A DNA stretch of 42,162 bases from the NCBI GenBank assembly GCA_905233725.1, contig CAJOEM010000032.1, forward strand, positions 1 to 42,162, read 5' to 3'. Shown piece by piece: positions 36,306-42,162 of the stretch. Position 1 is the stretch's first letter. Each line of letters begins with the position of its first letter. The translations under genes were made by a program, and so were the position numbers. Under the pieces are notes generated by a model. It was not told where the DNA came from. It searched no databases and saw only the letters and a list, made by a program, of their open reading frames with translations. The DNA comes from an uncultured Synergistales bacterium (GTDB lineage Bacteria; Synergistota; Synergistia; Synergistales; Aminobacteriaceae).

Positions 36306-36857
36306 ATGTTGACAGAAATTTTCCAGTTTGTGTTTAAGACGATCCCGTCAGTGTTGTACAAGTACGTTGTGAGTTATGTTTTGGACGCGGTGTACACGGT
36401 GTTCGGAGTGCCGATAAAAATTTTCCCGTTGGAAGTTCGCGAGCATTTTTCGGGAAGTCCGCAGAGAATTTTGGCGTTTATATTTCTGGTGTGTATGCTT
36501 GGCGGAATCATTCAGGCAGTGTGGCGCGTTCTGAAGAAATACGTCGGTGTATTTTCATGGTTGAGCTACGTTACGAATTACATCACAACAAATTTAGTAA
36601 ACGTAATTCCTGAGAAACTTCGCGAAATTTTCTCACCGAAAAATCTTTACGAGAACGGCTTTAGTGCCGGAAAAGCAGCAGGTAGAGCGTCATTTTCACC
36701 GGGTGTTGCGTACAGATACGAAGCTCCAATCACGAATGACAGCGGATTTTTTGCGAGAGTTTGGAGATCGTTTCGAATCTTTGGAAAGGACGTATTATTC
36801 ATACTAGTGTTAGTCTGGATAATTCTGAGTGTAGCGATTTCAATGCCGAATTTGTAA
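36306..36857 (+). CDS. Membrane protein of unknown function
   Basis: A 183-residue protein from ATG 36306, or three residues longer from GTG 36297. AGGAG at 36288-36292 is 13 bases from the ATG and four from the GTG, so the start is uncertain. Hydrophobic segments are near residues 50-70 (ILAFIFLVCMLGGIIQAVW) and at the C-terminus (VLFILVLVWIILSVAIS). Between them is NLYENGFSAGKAAGRAS, a glycine-spaced stretch that recalls GHKDGYLNGYKEA in the first gene of this operon, so the two may be distant relatives. Function unknown. Confidence 0.65.
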   Translation: MLTEIFQFVFKTIPSVLYKYVVSYVLDAVYTVFGVPIKIFPLEVREHFSGSPQRILAFIFLVCMLGGIIQAVWRVLKKYVGVFSWLSYVTNYITTNLVNVIPEKLREIFSPKNLYENGFSAGKAAGRASFSPGVAYRYEAPITNDSGFFARVWRSFRIFGKDVLFILVLVWIILSVAISMPNL

Positions 36858-36863
36858 TTTGCG

Positions 36864-36898
36864 AAAATTCCCCCCACGTGTGATGCGCAGGGGAAAAT
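36864..36898. terminator. Possible bidirectional terminator between convergent genes
   Basis: TTCCCC (36868-36873) can pair with GGGGAA (36890-36895). A-rich and T-rich flanks on both sides allow partial extension, and T-rich sequence follows in each direction. It lies between the plus-strand operon ending at 36857 and cdaR ending at 36904. Confidence 0.35.
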
Positions 36899-36903
36899 TT
36901 GTT

Positions 36904-38166
36904 TTAAGGCATTGCGGAATTTACGGTTATGTTCTGTGGATCAACCCGCACGATCCTGAAATTGTTGTCATCGGATTGCAATTCAGTTCGAACAGGCAGC
37001 GTCACGGGTGTCATGAATATATTCGACATGTCAACGTAAACTCGCAAGCCGGATTCTTCGGGTGAAAAATTCTCGATTCTTGACGGCATTCCCTCGATTG
37101 TAACTGAGACAAACGGCGGGTCTACGAGCAGCTTACTGGATTCGCTCTTGGAATTTTCCGGCAACCCAATAATCTCAACAGGAATTGACGCGAGCTTTTT
37201 CTCCGCACGAACTTCCCCGATTTGCACGCTCAATCTGACTGATGTGCCAGAATTTGCGATAGTAACGCCATCTATATCAGGTGTTTTTAACGGCACAACG
37301 ATAACTTGATCTTCGTTGAACAGCGAAATGTCTACTGTTTCCGTATCAATCGCATCAATTAACGCCAATTTTTCGCTTTCGCCTTCGACCTGGATTTCTG
37401 ATGGTTCTGTCATCGTGGATTTGATCTCGTGATCGCCGTCCAGAGTTCCGGTCAAACGCACGTTCACAGGAATTCGTTTTTTCGGCAGACCCCGAGCCAA
37501 TGTCCCTTTGAAGCGCACCTGTGACGGTTCGATTACTACTGAGCCATTGAACGGTTCTGACTGTGAGAATTTCACGGGCATCAGCAACTCGTGACCAGTC
37601 TGTAATTCTTCGATTGACGGAGTGATTCTGACTGAGCCAACTTTCGCAACGTCATCTTCTGCGCCGCGTATTCCGACTTCCTTGGGGATAATCTCTACGC
37701 CTTCGATATATTGTCCCTCGGGAATATTCTGCGGCAAAACTGTCTCAACGTTCATCAAGCGCGTAACCTGACGAACAAGATCTATCACAATCTGAGACGG
37801 AAATACAGAAACCAGATTCACATCCAGAGGCAAATTCGCAACTTCGATATTCTGCGTGTATTTTTTCCCGGGTGTAAGATTTCTCGCATCGACATACGCA
37901 ACTATCGAGTTATAATCCAAGCGCATAATCGCCTGTTCAGGACCGCGCACTTCCACGTCAATTTCTGAGATTTTCCCGCGCAAAATCGCTTGTGCTTCAA
38001 GATTGCGATATTCCAACGGACACGAAAATTTTCGGGTCAAGTATTCGCTCTCGTCCATACCAGTCACGTACACCCACATCAGGACAGCCGTAGTGATTGA
38101 GATTGCCCATAACACCCACGGCGACGTGAAAAACTCGTTGAAATTGAAACTTTTTTTTATATTCAT
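36904..38166 (-). CDS. cdaR: YbbR-domain protein, regulator of diadenylate cyclase
   Basis: A 420-residue protein with one N-terminal membrane helix (WVLWAISITTAVLMWVYVTG), followed by about four YbbR-like repeats outside the membrane. These are recognisable as Lys/Val-rich beta segments such as RIPVNVRLTGTLDGDHEIKS, PSEIQVEGESEKLALIDAIDTETVDIS and FVSVTIEGMPS. Its ATG follows the cdaA stop by two bases. YbbR proteins encoded next to cdaA modulate c-di-AMP synthesis. Confidence 0.9.
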   Translation of the reverse strand: MNIKKSFNFNEFFTSPWVLWAISITTAVLMWVYVTGMDESEYLTRKFSCPLEYRNLEAQAILRGKISEIDVEVRGPEQAIMRLDYNSIVAYVDARNLTPGKKYTQNIEVANLPLDVNLVSVFPSQIVIDLVRQVTRLMNVETVLPQNIPEGQYIEGVEIIPKEVGIRGAEDDVAKVGSVRITPSIEELQTGHELLMPVKFSQSEPFNGSVVIEPSQVRFKGTLARGLPKKRIPVNVRLTGTLDGDHEIKSTMTEPSEIQVEGESEKLALIDAIDTETVDISLFNEDQVIVVPLKTPDIDGVTIANSGTSVRLSVQIGEVRAEKKLASIPVEIIGLPENSKSESSKLLVDPPFVSVTIEGMPSRIENFSPEESGLRVYVDMSNIFMTPVTLPVRTELQSDDNNFRIVRVDPQNITVNSAMP

Positions 38167-38168
38167 GA

Positions 38169-39023
38169 TTACTTCACCAGACCTCCGGCTTCATTACTGG
38201 TTGAGCTAGTTACTTCGGGTTCAGCCCAGAGCAAATCCTTCAGAACATTCGTGAACGCTTTCACACCTTGAACTTGAGATTTGCCCGCGAAATAGTGCAT
38301 GAGCAACTTGTCCAGCTGAAAATCTTTCGTCAACTTGCCCTTCACAGCAAGCGAAATTTCCCCGCGTTCCTCCGAGACTATTAAAACAATCGCGTCAGAT
38401 ACCATTGAGACTCCAAGCCCGGCTCTGTGTCTAGTTCCGTACCATCGTGAAATCTCAGGAGCATCGGCTACAGGTAATATACAGCCAGCTGCTAAAATCG
38501 AGTTCTTGTCGATTATAACTGCTCCGTCATGTAACGGGTTATTTTTCCAGAATATCGAGATTAATAATTCCTGAGTTATATTCGAGTTCAGGTGAATCGC
38601 TGTGTGCCAGTATTCGCCCAAATCCGTATCTTTTTGAAACACGAGTAACGCGCCTATCTTGTGATTCTTCAGGTATGTTAATGCGCCGGTGATTTGTTTC
38701 ACGCGAACTTCTGCCTCATCAACGGACATCTGACGCTGAAACAAGTGAAATTTCCCGCGGCCTAATTCTTCGAGCATCTTGCGCAATTCCGGCTGAAACA
38801 CGATTGGAATAGCAAAACTCAACGCCCACAAAGTCGTGCCGAGAAACCACGTCAATAATCTAAAGCCCAGCAACGTAGCAAGAGCCGATAACAACGCGAG
38901 CATTAATACGCCCTTCACAAGCTGTATCGCACGAGTTCCGGTCAGCAAAACCAGAATCCTGTATATTATGAACGAGACAATAGCAATATCTACCAAACTT
39001 CGGACGTTCGCCCAAACCCACAT
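38169..39023 (-). CDS. cdaA: Diadenylate cyclase
   Basis: A 284-residue membrane enzyme that makes c-di-AMP from two ATP. Three N-terminal hydrophobic segments (VDIAIVSFIIYRILVLL, LVKGVLMLALLSALATLLGF, TLWALSFAIPIVF) precede the DisA-N catalytic domain. The domain has DGAVIIDKN (DGA motif, about residue 165) and GTRHRAGLG (RHR motif, about residue 195). It is encoded directly after pyk and before cdaR. The usual third partner, glmM, is not in the window. Confidence 0.95.
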   Translation of the reverse strand: MWVWANVRSLVDIAIVSFIIYRILVLLTGTRAIQLVKGVLMLALLSALATLLGFRLLTWFLGTTLWALSFAIPIVFQPELRKMLEELGRGKFHLFQRQMSVDEAEVRVKQITGALTYLKNHKIGALLVFQKDTDLGEYWHTAIHLNSNITQELLISIFWKNNPLHDGAVIIDKNSILAAGCILPVADAPEISRWYGTRHRAGLGVSMVSDAIVLIVSEERGEISLAVKGKLTKDFQLDKLLMHYFAGKSQVQGVKAFTNVLKDLLWAEPEVTSSTSNEAGGLVK

Positions 39024-39026
39024 GAT

Positions 39027-40796
39027 TTACACAACCAATCTGACTTTGCCTTTATAAACCAGACCGCGAGTTCCGTCGATTGAGATCAGGTCATCGTCCA
39101 TAAGTGTAGAAAACGCGTCTGCAACTCCAACGACACACGGCAGATTGTAATCCATTGCGAGTGCGCCGCCTTCTGAGAATAACAGGCCACTTTCGAACAA
39201 AACTCCTCCGACTTTGTCAAGAACCGGTTTGTAAGCTTCGGTTAATTGCCTCACAACCAGAATACAGCCGGGCGTAACTTTCTCAAGAGCTTCTTCAGGT
39301 GTGCGAGCTATGCAGACTTTTCCGACAGCGTTCTTGTGTGAGAGCGGCGTTCCTGATAATAGAATCGTGCCTGTTGTTAGAACTTCAACGACATTAGTTG
39401 AGCCGGGTCTGCCTACTGGGACACCTGCAGTTATGACGACTAATTCTCCCTCGGGAACGAGACCTTTGCTCACACACGTGTTGATAGCTTCTTTTGCGGC
39501 GACGTTAATATCGGACATTTCAGATAATCTTACCGGCTGAATGCCCCAACATAACGCCAATTCGCGCCATGTTTGCTGTGAAGGTGTAAGACCCAAAATC
39601 GGACAGTTCGGTCTATGTTTGCTAATCATTCGTGCAGTCAATCCGCTGCGGCTCAGAGAAATTATCACCGGAGCCTTGACTTGTTTCGCGATTAACACAG
39701 CAGCACCGCTCATAGCATCAGGAACAGGAATCCCTTCGAGAGTGCGAATGTCAGTCTGGTTATTCTTGTGATTGCCCCAGATATTCAGCTCTTGTTCAGC
39801 GCGATCGACGATTTGGCGCATTGTAGAGACAGCTTTGACCGGATAATTTCCCGAGGCAGTTTCACCGGACAACATTACGGCATCAGTTCCATCGAGGACA
39901 GCATTAGCTACGTCACTGGCTTCGGCTCTTGTAGGTCTGGGATTGCGTATCATCGAGTCCAGCATCTGAGTTGCAACGATAACGACTTTACCGCGAACTC
40001 TGCACATCTCGATAATTTTTTTCTGAACGAGCGGCACATCTTCAGTAGCGATTTCTACGCCCAAATCACCGCGTGCGACCATTACGCCATCTACAGCATC
40101 AACGATTTCTTCGATATTATCGACAGCTTGGCGTGTTTCGATTTTTGCGAGGACTTTCATTTTGCCGCCGTAAGATTGGATCAGGCGTTTGACTTCGAGA
40201 ATGTCTGATCTAGTCTTGACGAATGAAACTGCGAGATATTCCATGCCGTGTTGAATACCCCAGGCAATATCCTGTTTATCTTTCTCGGATAGTGCGGGCA
40301 GAGTGATGTCAGCTCCGGGAAGATTTATGCCCTTTGTGTTACGCAACGAGCCGCCAACGATTATTTTGCAGATTACGTTATTATCTTTGACGGATTCGAC
40401 TTCGAGATTCAGCGCGCCGTCGTCGATATATATGCTCTGACCCGGTGTGACTTCTTTTGCGAGTAACGGGTAATTCACGTAAATTTTCTCGGGTGTGCCA
40501 TCGAACGCTTCGCAATCTGACGCGAGAATGATTTTTTCGCCCTGAACGAGATTTATTTCGCCGTCCTTCATGAGACCGGTGCGAATTTCTGGACCTTTAG
40601 TGTCGAGTAACGCAGCTATTGGTTTTTTCACGCCACGTTCAACACGACGAATCAGCTTGAGTTTTTTCTCGTGACCTTCATAATCGCCGTGTGAGAAATT
40701 CAATCTTGCAACGTTCATGCCAGCTTCAGCCATAGCCTTGAGAGTTTCGTAATTATCGCTAGCTGGACCGATTGTGCAAACTATTTTTACAAACAT
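39027..40796 (-). CDS. pyk: Pyruvate kinase with extra C-terminal domain
   Basis: A 589-residue enzyme that converts phosphoenolpyruvate and ADP to pyruvate and ATP. It begins with KIVCTIGPASDNYETL and has the active-site blocks LLDTKGPEIRTG, VLAKIETRQAVDNIEEI, VMVARGDLGVEIA and MLSGETASGNYPV. Residues about 480-589 add a PEP-utiliser-like domain (GKVCIARTPEEAL, LFSEGGALAMDYNLPCVVGVADA), as in long pyruvate kinases of some Firmicutes. GGAGG precedes the ATG by 11 bases. It heads the pyk-cdaA-cdaR operon. Confidence 0.96.
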   Translation of the reverse strand: MFVKIVCTIGPASDNYETLKAMAEAGMNVARLNFSHGDYEGHEKKLKLIRRVERGVKKPIAALLDTKGPEIRTGLMKDGEINLVQGEKIILASDCEAFDGTPEKIYVNYPLLAKEVTPGQSIYIDDGALNLEVESVKDNNVICKIIVGGSLRNTKGINLPGADITLPALSEKDKQDIAWGIQHGMEYLAVSFVKTRSDILEVKRLIQSYGGKMKVLAKIETRQAVDNIEEIVDAVDGVMVARGDLGVEIATEDVPLVQKKIIEMCRVRGKVVIVATQMLDSMIRNPRPTRAEASDVANAVLDGTDAVMLSGETASGNYPVKAVSTMRQIVDRAEQELNIWGNHKNNQTDIRTLEGIPVPDAMSGAAVLIAKQVKAPVIISLSRSGLTARMISKHRPNCPILGLTPSQQTWRELALCWGIQPVRLSEMSDINVAAKEAINTCVSKGLVPEGELVVITAGVPVGRPGSTNVVEVLTTGTILLSGTPLSHKNAVGKVCIARTPEEALEKVTPGCILVVRQLTEAYKPVLDKVGGVLFESGLLFSEGGALAMDYNLPCVVGVADAFSTLMDDDLISIDGTRGLVYKGKVRLVV

Positions 40797-40833
40797 GTTC
40801 TAATTTTCCTCCCTCGTGAAAATTTTCACAGAA

Positions 40834-40842
40834 ATTATAACA
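40834..40842 (-). promoter_or_regulatory. Extended -10 promoter of the pyk operon
   Basis: On the minus strand TGTTATAAT is a perfect extended -10, about 40 bases before the pyk ATG. The -35 is weak. It is divergent from the acyltransferase promoter, about 30 bases away. Confidence 0.5.
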
Positions 40843-40871
40843 AGCCGCTGCGAATTTTTTGCGAGAAATTT

Positions 40872-40880
40872 TGCTATAAT
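40872..40880 (+). promoter_or_regulatory. Extended -10 promoter of the phase-variable acyltransferase
   Basis: TGCTATAAT (40872-40880) is a perfect extended -10. Transcription should start near 40887, about 33 bases before the TTG start. The same element occurs at 41987-41995 before the second gene. Confidence 0.6.
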
Positions 40881-40888
40881 TCGTGAGG

Positions 40889-40940
40889 GAAAATAATCGT
40901 CAAAAGTGAGGTTGACAAATTGAGAAATAATATAATTAGA
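40889..40940 (+). repeat. 52-base cassette leader, copy 1
   Basis: This block is identical to 42004-42055. It contains the ribosome site (GAGG 40908-40911), the TTG start (40920) and codons 1-7, and ends where the pentanucleotide array begins. Upstream of it the two copies stay similar through the extended -10. Confidence 0.95.
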
Positions 40941-42011
40941 ACAGAACAGAACAGAACAGAACAGAACAGAACAGAACAGAACAGAACAGAACAGAACAGA
41001 GATTCTAATTTTGAGCTGCTGAGAATTTTCGCAATGTTTATGATTATCGCGCATCATTTTTCGGTTCACGGTGGATTTGAGTTTCCGAAGAGTTTGAGCG
41101 ATATTACGATTAACAGATTATGGACGCAATTTATCTTGATGGGTGGCGGTCTTGGCAATGATATATTCGTGCTGATTTCGGGATATTTTCTTGTGAAGTC
41201 TCGTGCGATGAAAGTTTCGAAAGTGTTTGATCTATGGCTGAGAATGTTTTTCTACTCGGTCGGAATATTTGCGATTTTCACGTTGACGGGCCTTGAGAAA
41301 TTTGTGTGGCTGGATTTTGTGAAGAGTTTGTTGCCGCCGATTACTGGCTGGTGGTTTGCGAGTTGTTATTTCCTGCTATATTTGCTGCACCCGTACATGA
41401 ACATCACGCTGAACAGTCTCACGAAATCCGAGTACAAGAGAATGCTGATAATCTTCGGGATTTGCTGGTGTATAATTCCGACGTTTTTGAAATCGAATTT
41501 TCAGAGCAGTAATTTGATCTGGTTCATGTATCTTTACAGTTTAGCAGGCTACGTGAGATTATGGTGTGAAGATCTCTGCGGGAAAAAATATTTTATGTTT
41601 GCGTTGCTGTTGACGGTTGTAAATTTTGCCGGAGCTGTGTTGTTGGATTTGTTGGGTTTGAAATTTCCGTTTTTAGGGCGACCGGTTATCGCTTTGTATT
41701 ATTACGCTAATCAGCATTTATTGACGATTTCGATTGCGTTTTGCTTGTTCGTTGGCTTCAGGAGTTTGCGTGTGAAATATAGCGCTTTGATTAACACGAT
41801 AGCTTCTGCAACGTTCGGAGTATATTTGATTCACGATAACGCCTTTGTGAGACGATTTCTCTGGCTGAAACTTTTCAGGAACGCGGAATTTTTCGGGAGT
41901 AGATATTTTATTGCGTATTCCTTGGCTGCGATTTTGATTGTGTACGCTGTGTGCGTGATGATTGAGTTACTGCGTATGAGAATTTTTGCTATAATTTGTA
42001 CGAGAAAATAA
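40920..42011 (+). CDS. Phase-variable acyltransferase 3 family membrane protein
   Basis: A 363-residue membrane protein of the acyltransferase-3 family, which O-acylates envelope or secreted glycans. Residues 8-27 are four copies of TEQNR, encoded by 12 tandem ACAGA. The acyltransferase domain begins at SNFELLRIFAMFMIIAHHF, with the catalytic-type His, and runs through about ten helices to FGVYLIHDNAFVRRF. GAGG stands eight bases before the TTG. As sequenced the frame is open. One unit more leads to a stop eight codons into the new frame; one unit fewer leads to a stop three codons in. The last codons contain the promoter of the next gene. Glycan substrate unknown. Confidence 0.88.
   Translation: MRNNIIRTEQNRTEQNRTEQNRTEQNRDSNFELLRIFAMFMIIAHHFSVHGGFEFPKSLSDITINRLWTQFILMGGGLGNDIFVLISGYFLVKSRAMKVSKVFDLWLRMFFYSVGIFAIFTLTGLEKFVWLDFVKSLLPPITGWWFASCYFLLYLLHPYMNITLNSLTKSEYKRMLIIFGICWCIIPTFLKSNFQSSNLIWFMYLYSLAGYVRLWCEDLCGKKYFMFALLLTVVNFAGAVLLDLLGLKFPFLGRPVIALYYYANQHLLTISIAFCLFVGFRSLRVKYSALINTIASATFGVYLIHDNAFVRRFLWLKLFRNAEFFGSRYFIAYSLAAILIVYAVCVMIELLRMRIFAIICTRK
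40941..41000 (+). repeat. Pentanucleotide repeat (ACAGA)12
   Basis: Twelve perfect tandem copies of ACAGA (60 bases) lie within codons 8-27 of the acyltransferase gene. The unit length is not a multiple of three, so gain or loss of one unit shifts the frame. Confidence 0.98.
41987..41995 (+). promoter_or_regulatory. Extended -10 promoter inside the end of the acyltransferase gene
   Basis: TGCTATAAT matches the element at 40872-40880. Here it forms part of the last codons of the acyltransferase (RIFAIICTRK) and points to the second cassette gene. Confidence 0.55.
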
Positions 42012-42055
42012 TCGTCAAAAGTGAGGTTGACAAATTGAGAAATAATATAATTAGA
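42004..42055 (+). repeat. 52-base cassette leader, copy 2
   Basis: Identical to 40889-40940 over all 52 bases, including ribosome site (GAGG 42023-42026), TTG start (42035) and codons 1-7. It begins eight bases before the end of the acyltransferase gene. Confidence 0.95.
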
Positions 42056-42162
42056 GCAGAGCAGAGCAGAGCAGAGCAGAGCAGAGCAGAGCAGAGCAGA
42101 GCAGATTCTTATCTTTTAACAAGTGAACAATCCGAACGTCTGAGAATCTTGAAACTTTGGCT
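42035..42162 (+). CDS. Second phase-variable gene, N-terminus only (cut by window edge)
   Basis: From TTG 42035 the frame is open to the window edge (42 codons). It starts MRNNIIR as in the previous gene, then has three copies of AEQSR encoded by GCAGA repeats, then ADSYLLTSEQSERLRILKLW. The LRILKLW block sits where the acyltransferase has LRIFAMF, so another acyltransferase-type membrane protein is plausible but unproven. Gain of one or two GCAGA units leads to a stop within five or seven codons, so this copy too reads as on. Confidence 0.7.
   Translation, partial: MRNNIIRAEQSRAEQSRAEQSRADSYLLTSEQSERLRILKLW
42056..42105 (+). repeat. Pentanucleotide repeat (GCAGA)10
   Basis: Ten perfect copies of GCAGA (50 bases) directly follow the shared 52-base leader. 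The unit differs from the first array (ACAGA) at one position in every copy. Confidence 0.98.

Noticed and set aside
40912-40936. Consensus TTGACA and TATAAT before the first pentanucleotide array
   Set aside because: They are only 13 bases apart, too close for a sigma-70 promoter, and transcripts would start inside the repeat, after the start codon. The extended -10 at 40872 is a better fit.
40800-41069. Minus-strand open frame across the ACAGA repeat
   Set aside because: It is open only because the repeat has no stop on that strand. It overlaps the pyk promoter region and has no ribosome site.

Overview
The window looks like chromosomal DNA of a Synergistota (Synergistaceae-like) bacterium. 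The best clue is that two large exported proteins (1376-3106 and 18327-20778) end in a Gly/Ser-rich stretch, a single Cys-Asn, a hydrophobic helix and basic residues, as in the Synergist-CTERM sorting signal. Base composition is moderately AT-rich. TTG and GTG starts are common. No rRNA or tRNA gene was recognised.

Layout. Positions 1-4138 are accessory: the start of an exported protein with a G8 tract, about 700 bases of gene-free hairpin and repeat DNA, and two decayed copies of one IS4-like element flanking a DUF6273/leucine-rich surface protein. Positions 4139-13784 (minus) form an inositol locus: a sugar ABC transporter (binding protein, ATPase, permease), then iolG-like, a small membrane protein, iolE, iolB, iolD and iolG. 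Two hairpin terminators lie between its parts. Positions 13967-18186 (minus) hold a polar amino acid ABC transporter followed by an exported carboxymuconolactone-decarboxylase/cupin fusion and an aldo-keto reductase. A frameshifted GLUG/Ig-like surface protein follows (18327-20778). Positions 21030-27433 (minus) hold rsmA, a GGDEF protein, galE, an exported unknown, a GT39-type glycosyltransferase with a possible 12-codon leader, and a cytidylate-kinase-like protein. Positions 27761-34803 (plus) hold a long heptad-repeat coiled-coil/TPR protein, dnaJ, a slipin and alaS. Positions 34808-36857 hold an adenine DNA methyltransferase and, divergently, a small membrane-protein operon whose candidate promoter contains a G9 tract. 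Positions 36904-40796 (minus) hold pyk, cdaA and cdaR.

The most striking signal is at the right end. An acyltransferase-3 gene (40920-42011) has 12 tandem ACAGA units directly after its TTG start. A second gene begins at 42035 with the same 52-base leader but 10 GCAGA units. Both are in frame as sequenced, and at both loci either other frame hits a stop within eight codons of the tract. The promoter for the second gene lies inside the last codons of the first. This looks like a reusable cassette (promoter, ribosome site, start, pentanucleotide repeat) that puts envelope-modifying genes under on/off slippage control. With the G9 promoter tract and the G8 coding tract, it suggests that repeat-mediated phase variation of the surface is a theme in this organism.
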